A stretch of DNA of 64,000 nucleotides from CAKKQX01 sp963734595 (lineage in GTDB: Bacteria; Pseudomonadota; Gammaproteobacteria; Burkholderiales; SG8-41), in NCBI GenBank assembly GCA_963734595.1, contig CAVTHV010000007.1:1-64000 (forward strand), in the 5' to 3' direction. Shown piece after piece: positions 26,220 through 35,336 of this stretch (position 1 is the stretch's first letter; each line of letters starts with the position of its first letter). The notes beneath the pieces are model-generated. The model was given only the letters and a program-made list of their open reading frames with translations, was not told the DNA's origin and ran no database searches. The position numbers and the translations under genes were made by a program.

Positions 26220-27160
26220 TTGCTGATGGGCCCGACCGCCAGCGGCAAGACCGCGGTCGCGGCGGCGATCGTCGACAAGCTGCCGTGCGAAATCATCAGC
26301 GTCGATTCGGCGCAGGTCTACCAGCACATGAACATCGGCACCGCCAAGCCGGACGCGGAATTCCTCGCGCGCGTGCCGCATCACCTGATCGATCTCATCG
26401 AGCCGCACGAGTCCTATTCCGCGGCGCGGTTTCGCGATGACGCGCTCACCCTGATGCGCGAGATCACCGAGCGCGGCCGCATTCCGCTGCTGGTGGGCGG
26501 CACCATGCTCTACTTCCAGGCGCTGGTCGAAGGCCTGAGCGATCTGCCCGAAGCCGATCCCGCGATCCGGCTCATCATCGATACCATGGCGGAGGCCTCC
26601 GGCTGGCCGGCGCTGCACGCGGAACTCGCGCGCGTCGATCCGGAGACCGCGGCGCGGCTCAAGCCCAACGACGCGCAGCGCATCGAGCGCGCGCTGGAGG
26701 TCTACTACATCACCAACAAGCCGCTGTCGTATTTCCACAAGAAACCGAAATACGTCTACTTCCCGTACTCGCCGATCAAGATCGCGCTGCTGCCCGGCGA
26801 GCGCGAGGTGCTGCACCAGCGCATCGCGCAGCGCTTCGAGGAGATGCTGGAGCTGGGACTGATCGGCGAGTTGCGGGCGTTGCGCGACAGAGTACGCGCT
26901 CGAGCTCACCATGCCGTCGATGCGCTGCGTCGGCTACCGCCAGGTGTGGCAGTACCTCGACGGCGAATTCGGGCTCGCCGGGCTGCGCGAGAAGGGCGTC
27001 GCCGCCACGCGCCAGCTCGCGAAACGCCAGCTCACGTGGCTGAGATCGATGAAGGACGTGACCGAATTCGACTGCCTGGCCGAAGACGTGGCGGACCAGG
27101 TGCTGGATTTTCTGCAGCGGGAACTGGCGCAAGTGGCCCGCCGCCGAGAAGTCAATATAA
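26220..27160 (+). CDS. miaA: tRNA dimethylallyltransferase MiaA (frameshifted)
   Basis: Transfers the isoprenoid group to A37 of tRNAs reading U-starting codons. The P-loop GPTASGKTAVAAA is at the N-terminus, followed by VDSAQVY and PHHLIDLIEP. There is no ATG in frame before LLMGPTASGK: a TTG at 26220 is the only start, and the codons before it lie in family D repeat sequence. An extra base near 26888 shifts the frame; the neighbouring frame restores EYALELTMPSMRCVGYRQVW. A further shift near 27130 is needed to reach the TAA at 27158. No other damage is seen. Confidence 0.88.
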
Positions 27161-27201
27161 TCCGTTGTTTATATTGTATTTTTTATCGATCCGGCCCGGC
27201 A

Positions 27202-27681
27202 TTATTTGCGTTTGGCGGGCCGCTTCGGTTTGGCCGCCGCGAGCCCGCGCACCAGCATCACCGGCACCGGGGACTGCTTGACCACGGCCTCGGCGTCGCT
27301 GCCGAGGAGCACATGGCTGAATCCCCGGCGGCCGTGCGTTCCCATGACGATGAGGTCGGCGCGCCATTTGCGCGCTTCCCTGATAATGAAATCGGCGACG
27401 CGGCCGCTCAGGTTCCTGTAGATCGCCGTCTCGGCCTTGATCCCGTGGCGGTCGGCCAGCGTCTTGGCATTCTTGAGGGCTTTTTTGCCGCTCTCCTCCA
27501 GCATATCCAGGACGTCGCCGGCGCCCCCCATGACGTCGAGATTCTGCGTCACGCTCCATTCGTCCACCACGTGCATCAGCTTCACCGTGGCACGCTGGTC
27601 TTTCGCGAGCTTGACCGCCTCCTGCAATCCGCGCGTGGAAGTATGACTGCCATCGACGGGCACCAGAATCCTCTTATACAT
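27202..27681 (-). CDS. Universal stress protein family
   Basis: A 159-aa UspA-domain protein. The N-terminus MYKRILVPVDGS and the nucleotide-binding segment MGTHGRRGFSHVLLGS (G-x2-G-x9-GS) indicate an ATP-binding member. A basic Lys/Arg/Pro tail (AAAKPKRPAKRK) follows the domain. AGGA about 9 nt before the ATG is the ribosome site. It is divergent from the degenerate EAL gene, so the 119 bp between them may carry both promoters. The role is stress survival; the details are unknown. Confidence 0.92.
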   Translation of the reverse strand: MYKRILVPVDGSHTSTRGLQEAVKLAKDQRATVKLMHVVDEWSVTQNLDVMGGAGDVLDMLEESGKKALKNAKTLADRHGIKAETAIYRNLSGRVADFIIREARKWRADLIVMGTHGRRGFSHVLLGSDAEAVVKQSPVPVMLVRGLAAAKPKRPAKRK

Positions 27682-27800
27682 GGTCGGTTTCCTTTCTACA
27701 GGGGGCATTCACCATGCATCATAAGCGCAGCGACGAATGTGTAGCAAGAACCCGGGCAACGAATGCCGGATACCTGCGTTTGGTCCATAATGTGCACCTG

Positions 27801-28605
27801 ATGCCGATACCATTCGTCGAAACGCCACACAACATGAACGGTCCGAAAGCCGAACAAAAAGGCACTGCCGAGAAACTGATCGCCGCCCTGAGAGGCGATC
27901 AGTTTATCCTTTATTGCCAGCCGATCAGAGCCGTCGTCCCGGGCGCAGACCAAACCGAATATCAGGAAATTCTGCTCCGCTTTCTGGAGGAAGAGGAAAA
28001 GCTGCTGCCGCCGGGCAGTTTCTTTCCGATCCTGGAGAAGCTACAAACTGATGGCCGTGCTCGATCAGTGGGTCGTGAAACGGGTCATCCGCTGGATCGA
28101 CGCCAGTCAGCAGGCCCGGCCAGGCTGGCAGGCTCCCCGGTGCAGCATCAACCTGTCCAGCGACTCGATAGCGAATGCCGTATTTTCAAAGTTCGTGATG
28201 GAGCAGCTGCAAAGCGGCAAGGTGTCCGCCGGCAAGCTGTCGTTCGAGGTCCCGGAAACCGACGCCGCAATGCACACCGCCTCGCTCGAGCAACTGATCG
28301 CCGAACTGAGACCCCTGGGCTGCAGCTTCACCCTCACCGGTTACAGCGGCGATTTCGTGCCGGCCGAACTGCTGGAAGCCCTCGGCGTGGACTTTGTAAA
28401 GATCGACGCGCACACCCTGCAGCATGCGCGCGATAACACCGGAAGCGCGGCCAAAGTGGAAACGACGCTCCGCATGTGCCGCACGCTGGGCATCCGCACC
28501 ATCGCGGAATTCGTCGAACAGCCCGAAACGCTCGCCACGCTCAAAGCGCTGGGCGTGGACTACGCGCAGGGTTATGGCGTTGCGAAACCCCAGGTGCTGA
28601 CCTGA
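27801..28605 (+). CDS. Degenerate EAL-domain protein (one frameshift)
   Basis: A protein of about 267 aa made almost wholly of an EAL (c-di-GMP phosphodiesterase) fold. The signature is eroded: EIL replaces EAL in YQEILLRF, the E-x-T-E-S segment is VPETD, and the paired catalytic Asp of DDFGTGYS is lost (SFTLTGYSGDF). KIDAH and EFVEQ remain. Hydrolysis of c-di-GMP is therefore unlikely; a binding or protein-interaction role is inferred. An extra A in the AAA at 28045-28047 splits the frame. ATG 27801 is my choice of start; 27714 is also in frame. It is divergent from the stress protein. Confidence 0.78.
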
Positions 28606-28627
28606 ACGACCGGCATGCCGGGGGCGC

Positions 28628-29491
28628 TCAGCGCAGGAACTCGCGCTGCCACTGCTTGTAATTTTCGCCGCTGACGAGGCGCTCCATCTCCTGCGCCGAG
28701 GCGATTCTGGCTTTGAGATCCGCGGGCGCGCCGCCATTGAACAAATGCGCATAGGTCTCGTAGAGCGCCTTCACTGCGGCCGCGACCGGCTGGTGTCCCT
28801 GTAACACGATGCGCGCGCCGCAGGCGGCGAGGTCCTCGCGCTTGAGCGAGGCCGGCGCCGAACCGACGATGACCGGAAGCTTCACGGCATCGTGCACCGC
28901 CTTGACCTGATCGAGCGCTTCCACGCCGATGATGAAAATGGCATCGACGCCGGTCGCCGCATAGGCCTTGACGCGCGCCACCGTGCGTTCGGTATCCTCC
29001 ACCTTCAACGCCGCGGTGCGGCCGGCGATGATCAGCGAGGGATCCCGGCGCGCTTTCACCGCCGCGCGCAGCTTGCCCACCATCTCCGCGGTCGAAATGA
29101 GTTCGTCCTTGCCTTCGGGCTGGCCGAAGCGCAGCGGCAGCGCCGTATCCTCGATACTGAGCGCCGACACGCCGGCGTGTTCGAGTTCCTCTATCGTGCG
29201 CATCACGTTGAGCGCGTTGCCGTAGCCGTGGTCGGCATCGACGATCAGGCTCAGCCCGCTCACGCGCATGATGCGCCGGATCTGTTCCGCGAATTCCGTC
29301 AGCGTCAGCACGATCAGGTCGGGCGCCGCCAGCGTCGTGTTCGACGCCACCGATCCCGCCAGCATGCCGATTTCGTAGCCGACGGCTTCCGCCACCCGCG
29401 CCGACAACGGATCGAACACGCTCGCCGGCGACAGGCACTTCGATCCGGCCAGCACCGCACGCAGTCTCTTGCGCTGTTCGCTGTGATTCAT
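28628..29491 (-). CDS. Isocitrate lyase/PEP mutase family protein, oxaloacetate decarboxylase-like
   Basis: A 287-aa TIM-barrel enzyme of the PEP mutase/isocitrate lyase superfamily. SVFDPLSARVAEAVG, GGSVAS-like LAGSVASNTTLAAPD and DADHGYGNALNVMRTIEELE closely follow the oxaloacetate decarboxylases typified by Pseudomonas PA4872. The KKCGH lyase signature of isocitrate lyases is absent. AGGGAAG 6 nt before the ATG is the ribosome site. Decarboxylation of oxaloacetate or a close analogue is the best guess; a methylisocitrate-lyase-like reaction is less likely. Confidence 0.85.
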   Translation of the reverse strand: MNHSEQRKRLRAVLAGSKCLSPASVFDPLSARVAEAVGYEIGMLAGSVASNTTLAAPDLIVLTLTEFAEQIRRIMRVSGLSLIVDADHGYGNALNVMRTIEELEHAGVSALSIEDTALPLRFGQPEGKDELISTAEMVGKLRAAVKARRDPSLIIAGRTAALKVEDTERTVARVKAYAATGVDAIFIIGVEALDQVKAVHDAVKLPVIVGSAPASLKREDLAACGARIVLQGHQPVAAAVKALYETYAHLFNGGAPADLKARIASAQEMERLVSGENYKQWQREFLR

Positions 29492-29639
29492 GATGTCTTC
29501 CCTTTTCCCGTCATGGGTTTTCCGCCATTGTCTTTGCGCGCCTGTGCAGGCTCGCACCTTTTCGCGCAGACCGGAGTCTGCATTGTATCAGTCACGATGC
29601 GGCAGATCGGATAGAATACTACCCGTTTATATCGCGCCA

Positions 29640-30977
29640 ATGACATCGATGAAATGTGTGGATGATTTTCGCCTGCGGTTCGGCAAACGGGAACTGGTGC
29701 CGATCATGGTGGGCGGGATGGGAGTGGATATCTCGACGGCCGAGCTTGCGCTCGAGGCGGCGCGGCTGGGCGGCATCGGCCACATCTCCGACGCCATGGT
29801 CAAGACCGTCTCGGACCGGCGCTTCCAGACGCATTTCGTCAAGGGCAAGCTCAAGCGCTACAAATTCAACGTCGCCAGCTCCGACAAATCCAAAGTGCTG
29901 TTCGACCTGGGCCGGCTCGCCGAGGCGACGCACAACCACGTGGGCCGGACCATGGAGGCCAAGCGCGGCGACGGCCTGATTTTCGTGAACTGCATGGAAA
30001 AACTCACGATGAATGCGCCGCGCGAGACGCTGCGCGTGCGCCTGAGCGCCGCGCTCGATGCCGGCATCGACGGCATCACGCTCTCAGCGCCGGGCTGCAT
30101 CTCGGCTCGTTCGCGCTGATCGCGGATCATCCGCGTTTTCGCGATGCCAAGCTCGGCATCATCGTCTCGTCGCTGCGGGCGCTGCAGCTGTTCCTGCGCA
30201 AGAACGCCAGGCTCGGCCGGCTGCCCGATTACATCATCGTGGAGGGACCGCTTGCCGGCGGCCACCTCGGCTTCGGCATCGACGACTGGGCGCAGTACGA
30301 CCTGCGCACGATCGTGACCGAGATCCTGCAATACCTGCAGGCCGAAAAACTGGATATCCCGCTGATTCCGGCGGGCGGCATTTTCACCGGCAGCGATGCC
30401 GTGTCCTACCTCGAGATGGGCGCCGCGGCGGTGCAGGTGGCGACGCGCTTTACCGCGACCCGCGAGTGCGGCCTGCCCGACAAGGTGAAACAGGAGTACT
30501 TCAAGGCGAGCGAGGAGGACATCGAGGTCAACATGATTTCGCCGACCGGCTACCCGATGCGCATGCTGAAGAGCAGCCCGGCGATCGGCTCTGGCATCCG
30601 GCCCAACTGCGAGGCCTACGGCTACCTGCTCGACGGCTCGGGCAATTGCGCCTACATCACGGCCTACAACCGCGAAGTCGCCGCCCATCCGGGGGCCAAA
30701 AAGATCTCGGTGATGGACAAGACCTGCCTGTGCACCGCCATGCGCAACTTCGACTGCTGGACCTGCGGGCACAACACTTACCGCCTCAAGGACACCACGC
30801 GGCGCCTGCCTGACGGCAGCTATCAGCTCCTCAGCTGCGGAACACGTGTTCCGCGACTACCAGTTCAGCACCGACAATAAAATCGCGCTTGCCGGATTGA
30901 TCGCTGCGCCTTCGCATCGGGGCGTGCCTCGCGGGACCCGGGCCAGCGGCCAATGGATTATCGGCCCGCTTCGGTAA
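29640..30977 (+). CDS. Nitronate monooxygenase / 2-nitropropane dioxygenase family (two frameshifts)
   Basis: An FMN-dependent TIM-barrel oxidase of about 445 aa. The N-terminal PIMVGGMGVDIS, the phosphate-binding GPLAGGHLGFG and IPAGGIFTG, and the Cys-rich end CLCTAMRNFDCWTCGH mark the long form of the family. The frame breaks near 30084 (the restored reading is LSAGLHLGSFALIADHPRF) and near 30836 (restored LLSAEHVFRDYQFSTDNK, ending at a TAA at 30975). A TAGAAT -10-like box lies 22 nt before the ATG. The role is oxidation of nitronates or a related detoxification. Sequence error is the likely cause of the breaks. Confidence 0.85.
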
Positions 30978-31112
30978 TCATGATTTTCGTTTGCCGGTAA
31001 CCGTCTGATCCCCGCGTTTTCTCCAGGTTCTCGCCACCTTCCGGCACGCCCATCCGGGACGGATTTTCACAAGCCTGAAAACCGCTCCAAATCAATGTGC
31101 TGCAGTCATTAC

Positions 31113-31137
31113 ATTTGGTAACAATTCGTTACCAAAT
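31113..31137. promoter_or_regulatory. 25-bp perfect palindrome, candidate operator
   Basis: ATTTGGTAAC, a 5-bp spacer AATTC, then GTTACCAAAT: 10-bp arms with no mismatch, in an AT-rich gap 55 bp before the first envelope-protein gene. There is no T run, so it is not a terminator. The symmetry suits a dimeric repressor or activator. I see no second copy in the window. Confidence 0.55.
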
Positions 31138-31191
31138 CAATGAGGCGGGAGTGCTACCCTGACTGTGTTCCTTCAGATGGAGCGTGCAATC

Positions 31192-31590
31192 ATGAAAAGC
31201 TTGGTCAGGCCGGTTTTAACTTCAGTTCTGCTCATACTGGGAATCGCGTTGAGCGGGGCTGCTCTGGCGGACCGTGGGGGCCACGGGCACGGGCACGGTG
31301 GGCACGGGGGGTGGCATGGGAGCTACGGCTTTTATTTCGGCTTCCCGTTTTACGGACCCGGCTACTATCCTGCGCCTTACTACTATCCCCCGTACTATTA
31401 TCCGCCAAGCGTCGTCGTGCCTTCCTCGCCGCCGGTGTACATCGAACAGGGCGGCACGCAGGCCGCGCCCGGGTCTTCACAGCAAAACTGGTGGTACTAC
31501 TGCGGGGACTCGAAGACCTACTACCCTTACGTGAAGGAATGTCCGGGAGGGTGGCAACGCGTGGAACCGCAGCCACCGTCCGGCGGCTGA
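31192..31590 (+). CDS. Secreted Gly/His- and Tyr/Pro-rich protein with YYPYV motif
   Basis: A 132-aa exported protein with a signal peptide ending near ALA-DRG. The mature part begins with a Gly-His stretch (GHGHGHGGHGGWHG), then a Tyr/Pro-rich stretch, and ends with WWYYCGDSKTYYPYVKEC and GGWQRV. That C-terminal pattern with two Cys recurs in the third gene of this cluster. The protein is probably an envelope or surface component, perhaps metal-binding through the His run. A perfect palindrome lies just upstream. Function unknown. Confidence 0.72.
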   Translation: MKSLVRPVLTSVLLILGIALSGAALADRGGHGHGHGGHGGWHGSYGFYFGFPFYGPGYYPAPYYYPPYYYPPSVVVPSSPPVYIEQGGTQAAPGSSQQNWWYYCGDSKTYYPYVKECPGGWQRVEPQPPSGG

Positions 31591-31609
31591 GCATCCTGGA
31601 GAGTTGAGC

Positions 31610-32185
31610 ATGAAACGCTACCTACGAACCTTATCCGTGCCGGCGCTGCTGATATTGGGCGCGTGCACGACCCTGCCGACCGGACCAAGCGTCATGGTGA
31701 TGCCCGGCACCGGCAAGAATTTCGATCAGTTTCGCGCAGATGATGCGGTATGCAGACAATATGCGCTCGGGCAGGTCGGCGGGACCGATCCCAATCAGGT
31801 CGCCGTCGACAGCGGCGTGAAAAGCGCTGCCGTGGGTGCCGTTGTAGGCGCCGCGGCCGGCGCCGCGATGGGCGGACATAGCCAGGACGCCGCGGCGGGT
31901 GCCGGTATCGGATTATTGTTCGGGGCCCTTGCCGGCACGGGCGCCGGGCAATCTTCCGCTTACGCCACGCAACACTACTACGACAATGCCTTTATCCAAT
32001 GCATGTACTCGAAAGGGCATCGTGTCCCCGTCTCGGGCCAGTTGATGCAGGGACCCGCGCAGTATTCGAGTCCGTCGCCCCCTCCGCCGCCCGGTTATGC
32101 GCCGCCTCCGCCGCCCGGCTACGCGCCAACTCCGCCTCCCGGGTATGGTCCTCCTCCCGGTTATGCGCCCCCTCCGGAGCAGTGA
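31610..32185 (+). CDS. Glycine-zipper lipoprotein
   Basis: A 191-aa lipoprotein: the lipobox LGAC near residue 20 fixes an envelope location. After a short globular part with two Cys (FRADDAVCRQYALGQ) comes a glycine-zipper hairpin, AAVGAVVGAAAGAAMGG and AGAGIGLLFGALAGTGAG, as in OmpA-like and SlyB-type proteins. The C-terminus is a proline-rich tail of GYAPPPP-type repeats. It lies 19 nt after the previous gene, with GGAGAG upstream, so co-transcription is likely. A structural role in the outer membrane is inferred. Confidence 0.8.
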   Translation: MKRYLRTLSVPALLILGACTTLPTGPSVMVMPGTGKNFDQFRADDAVCRQYALGQVGGTDPNQVAVDSGVKSAAVGAVVGAAAGAAMGGHSQDAAAGAGIGLLFGALAGTGAGQSSAYATQHYYDNAFIQCMYSKGHRVPVSGQLMQGPAQYSSPSPPPPPGYAPPPPPGYAPTPPPGYGPPPGYAPPPEQ

Positions 32186-32261
32186 ATCGACGGCTGTCTT
32201 TATGAAATCGAATGGACAACGGCTGCGCGCCGGTCCTGGCAGCACGAGAAGCACGACGTCC

Positions 32262-32711
32262 ATGAAAATTGCGGTCAGCGTTCTCGCCGCGCTGATGTTG
32301 TTTCCGGTCCTGGTTCGCCCCAGCGCGGCAGACGATCGTGACCATCGCCGCCACGAGCGCGAGCGGCACCCGGGCTGGCGTGGCGACATTCACCGCTTCC
32401 ACGAACACGACTTGAGATTATGGCGTGGCGGCCGTTGGTATCATGGCCCGCACGCGGGGCGCCGCGGATGGTGGTGGGTCGTCGGGAGCGTCTGGTATTT
32501 TTATCCGGCCCCCGTCTATCCCTACCCCGATCCTTATCTGCCGCCAGTCGTGGTCGTTCCTTCCGCGCCGCCGGCACCGGCGCCTGCGCCAGCCCCGCAG
32601 TATTGGTATTACTGCAATAGCCCGCCGGGCTACTATCCCTACGTGGCCCAGTGCGGCAGCGACTGGCAGAGAGTGCCGGCCAACCCGCCAGCCCCCGCAC
32701 CGGGACGGTAA
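32262..32711 (+). CDS. Secreted protein, paralogue of the 31.2-kb gene in its C-terminus
   Basis: A 149-aa exported protein with a signal peptide ending near PSAA-DDR. An Arg/His-rich and Trp-rich middle (HRFHEHDLRLWRGGRWYHG) is followed by a Pro/Ala linker. The ending YWYYCNSPPGYYPYVAQC, then DWQRVPANPP, is the same motif as in the first gene of this trio. ATG 32262 gives the cleanest signal peptide; 32202 is also possible. Function unknown. The shared motif suggests both proteins bind the same partner or surface. Confidence 0.7.
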   Translation: MKIAVSVLAALMLFPVLVRPSAADDRDHRRHERERHPGWRGDIHRFHEHDLRLWRGGRWYHGPHAGRRGWWWVVGSVWYFYPAPVYPYPDPYLPPVVVVPSAPPAPAPAPAPQYWYYCNSPPGYYPYVAQCGSDWQRVPANPPAPAPGR

Positions 32712-32960
32712 CATCGCCCCGGCCGTTGGTACTACAACGGTGCCGATCTGTCCGGAGCACTGCGCTTCATTCCATCACGGATGACACCTGAGGAAAATCC
32801 GATCAGGTGATTCGCGCATCCTGGCACTGGCAGTGAAGCGCATTTCCCATTAATGTAGAGTCATCTCCGATAGCCAGGCTGTCACGGGCTTGTCTGCAAT
32901 TGGAACCGGGTTTCTGGATGACCGCGCTTCCCGCGCATTAAATCGACTGGGCACACGAGC

Positions 32961-33527
32961 ATGATGACACCGGAAATGCCGCTCTATAGCTGGTGGGGCC
33001 TCAACAAGACGCTCTTTCTCTGGATCAACAGTTTTCACGCGCCGTGGTGGGACGCCTTCATGCTGGCCGCGACGAATGCGGGCAGCGCCGGCACGTTCCC
33101 TTACTGGATTGCGGCCGCGCTGCTGTTGGCGTGGATCCGTCCCGCCATGATGCCGCAGTCGAATGCCGTGGTTTTCGCGGCAGGATTCGTGGCGACCGGC
33201 TTCCTGGTGCCATGGCTGAAATCACTTACCGACTTTCCGCGCCCGTTCGTGGCATTGGGGAGGGATCTCGTGACCGTCGTCGGCCACGCCTCCCATAGCA
33301 CGTCTTTTCCATCGGGGCATGCCACCTTCGTCTTCCTGCTGTGCGCCGCGCTGAGTCCCGGCGTGCCAAAGGTGATCAGATGGGGATTGTGGATGTTCGC
33401 GGTTATCGTCGCCTTGTCGAGGATAGTCGTCGGCGCGCATTTTCCGGCCGACGTCCTCGCCGGAGCCCTGCTCGGCCTTGGTGTCGGGTTTGTCCTGAGG
33501 ATCGTTATCGCGGGCGTGCGGCGATGA
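32961..33527 (+). CDS. PAP2-family membrane phosphatase
   Basis: A 188-aa integral membrane protein of the phosphatidic acid phosphatase type 2 family. The three active-site motifs are present: KSLTDFPRP (variant of KxxxxxxRP), SFPSGHA and SRIVVGAHFPADV. Substrates in the family include undecaprenyl pyrophosphate and lipid phosphates, with the active site facing the periplasm. It is convergent with xseA, 24 nt apart. The preceding 250 bp hold no gene that I can see. Confidence 0.9.
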   Translation: MMTPEMPLYSWWGLNKTLFLWINSFHAPWWDAFMLAATNAGSAGTFPYWIAAALLLAWIRPAMMPQSNAVVFAAGFVATGFLVPWLKSLTDFPRPFVALGRDLVTVVGHASHSTSFPSGHATFVFLLCAALSPGVPKVIRWGLWMFAVIVALSRIVVGAHFPADVLAGALLGLGVGFVLRIVIAGVRR

Positions 33528-33551
33528 CGCCGTGGGCCGGCCGCGCTCCGT

Positions 33552-34892
33552 TCAACCTTTGCGCCTGACCTGTACGCCCGCCCAACCTTTGGCAAACGTG
33601 ACTTTGAGCTCCCCGTCCGCGGCCACCTGCGCGCTGTCGCGTACGATGGCGCCGTCGGCGGTCTCGGTAATGCTGTAACCGCGCTCGAGCACGAGCTGCG
33701 GGTTGAGATGCTTGAGATGCGCCTCAAGCCCGTCGAGCTGCGTGGCCGCGGTTTTCAGCCGCTCCCGCGCCGCGGCGCCCAGCCGCCGCGCCAGATCGTC
33801 CCTTGCACGCGCCAGCGATTGCAGATCCGGCCGCGCGGCGCCGAAGCGCTGCACCAGTTCGCGCACACGCCACGAGCCGTCGTCCCACTCCCGCCGCCAC
33901 GCGCCGCGCAGACGGCTCGCCAGGTGCTGCAGGTGCTGCTGCTGGTTGCTGATCCGCTCGCCCGGGTGCGCAAGCCGCCGCGACAGGTAGTCGAGCCGCT
34001 GCATGCGCTCTTCCAGCGCGCGCTCCGTCACCCGCTTCAGGCGGTGATGCCACTGCCGCAACTGTTGCGCGAGTTCGGCGCGGTCCGGACTCGCGAGCTG
34101 CGCTGCGGCGGTCGGCGTCGGCGCGCGCACGTCCGCGACGAAATCGGCAATGGTGAAATCGGTCTCGTGCCCGACGCCGGTGACCACCGGGATCGCGCAG
34201 GCGGCGATCGCGCGCGCCACGGCTTCTTCGTTATACGCCCACAGGTCCTCGATGCTGCCGCCGCCGCGGCAAACGATGAGCACATCGCATTCGCCGCGCG
34301 CGCCGGCGGTGGCGATGGCCTGGGCGATTTTCTGCGCCGCACCCTCGCCCTGCACCGGCGTGGGATACAAGATCACCGGCACCGACGGCATGCGGCGCCT
34401 GAGCGTGGTCAGCACGTCGCGCAGTGCGGCGGCCTGGGGTGAGGTCACCACGCCGATCGTCTGTGGAAATTCCGGCAGCGGTTTCTTGCGTGCCGCATCG
34501 AACAGGCCTTCCTTGTCGAGCCTGGCTTTGAGCTTTTCGAACGCTTCGTAGAGCGCGCCCAATCCGGCACGGCGCATGGTCTCGACCGTGAGCTGGAACT
34601 TGCCGCGCGCCTCGTACAACGTCGGGCTGGCGCGGACTTCGACCTGCATGCCGTTTTCAGGCGTCCATTCAAGGTATTGCACCTTGTGGCGGAACATCAC
34701 GCAATCGACCTGCGCCGCGGCGTCTTTCAGCGTGAAGTAGCAGTGTCCCGAATCGTAGCGCTTGAAATTGGAGATTTCCCCCGCCACCCAGAGCAGCGGA
34801 AGGTTTTGTTCCAGAACACTTTTGGCCAGGCGGTTGAGTTCGCCGACCGTAATGACCTGCGCGGGATTCTGGGCCGTAAAAGCATCGAGCAT
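33552..34892 (-). CDS. xseA: Exodeoxyribonuclease VII large subunit
   Basis: A 446-aa catalytic subunit of the single-strand-specific exonuclease VII. An N-terminal OB-fold (LPLLWVAGEISNFKRYDSGHCYFTLKD) precedes the catalytic region with GVVTSPQAAALRDVLTTLRRR, CRGGGSIEDLWAYN and GVGHETDFTIADFVADVRAPTP. A long coiled-coil C-terminus follows. Length is normal and the frame intact. The gene is divergent from exbB across a gap of about 440 bp that holds DnaA-box-like sequences. Confidence 0.97.
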   Translation of the reverse strand: MLDAFTAQNPAQVITVGELNRLAKSVLEQNLPLLWVAGEISNFKRYDSGHCYFTLKDAAAQVDCVMFRHKVQYLEWTPENGMQVEVRASPTLYEARGKFQLTVETMRRAGLGALYEAFEKLKARLDKEGLFDAARKKPLPEFPQTIGVVTSPQAAALRDVLTTLRRRMPSVPVILYPTPVQGEGAAQKIAQAIATAGARGECDVLIVCRGGGSIEDLWAYNEEAVARAIAACAIPVVTGVGHETDFTIADFVADVRAPTPTAAAQLASPDRAELAQQLRQWHHRLKRVTERALEERMQRLDYLSRRLAHPGERISNQQQHLQHLASRLRGAWRREWDDGSWRVRELVQRFGAARPDLQSLARARDDLARRLGAAARERLKTAATQLDGLEAHLKHLNPQLVLERGYSITETADGAIVRDSAQVAADGELKVTFAKGWAGVQVRRKG

Positions 34893-35336
34893 CGCGTCAT
34901 TCTATATCACCGCCGACAGACCTTCGGCGTGTTCCGGAACTATGCCCTCCCGCAATTTCTCCAAATGATTCAAGCGCTCGCGACAGGTCGGCGCCTGCGA
35001 TCCTGTGGATGGCATCATCCACAGCGTTTACATTTCCGTCATATTTGCTTCATTTACACTGGGACACGCCCCGGGAATATACGATAACGCATTGTATTTA
35101 TTACTATTTTTGTAAGTTCAAAATTTAATCGGCAGACGAAATTCCTTTATGGAAAACTCACTTAGGCCTCTTATTGAAGGAGTGTGCACATGGTTATCCA
35201 CAGACTGTGTGGACAACTGAAAAAGCCGTTTCGCGTGATGAGCTTGGAAAAAATTCGTAATGAAAATTCTGAGTTTCCGCTTGCTGAAAATTCATCGTCC
35301 GGATAAAGTTACGGCGACTTTCACGGAGCAAAAAAA
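34893..35336. promoter_or_regulatory. AT-rich intergenic region with DnaA-box-like sites
   Basis: A gene-free gap between divergent xseA and exbB. It holds an inverted pair CTGTGGATG / CATCCACAG with a 4-nt spacer (35003-35024), a long AT-rich run (about 35080-35160), a perfect consensus DnaA box TTATCCACA (35194-35202), and an opposing TGTGGACAA (35208-35216, i.e. TTGTCCACA). It may be a DnaA-controlled promoter or a DnaA titration or replication-related site; dnaA/dnaN are not here. Confidence 0.45.

Noticed and set aside
35194..35216. Calling the xseA-exbB gap the chromosomal origin
   Set aside because: Only two good DnaA boxes, and no dnaA, dnaN, gidA or parAB context; kept as a candidate regulatory region only.
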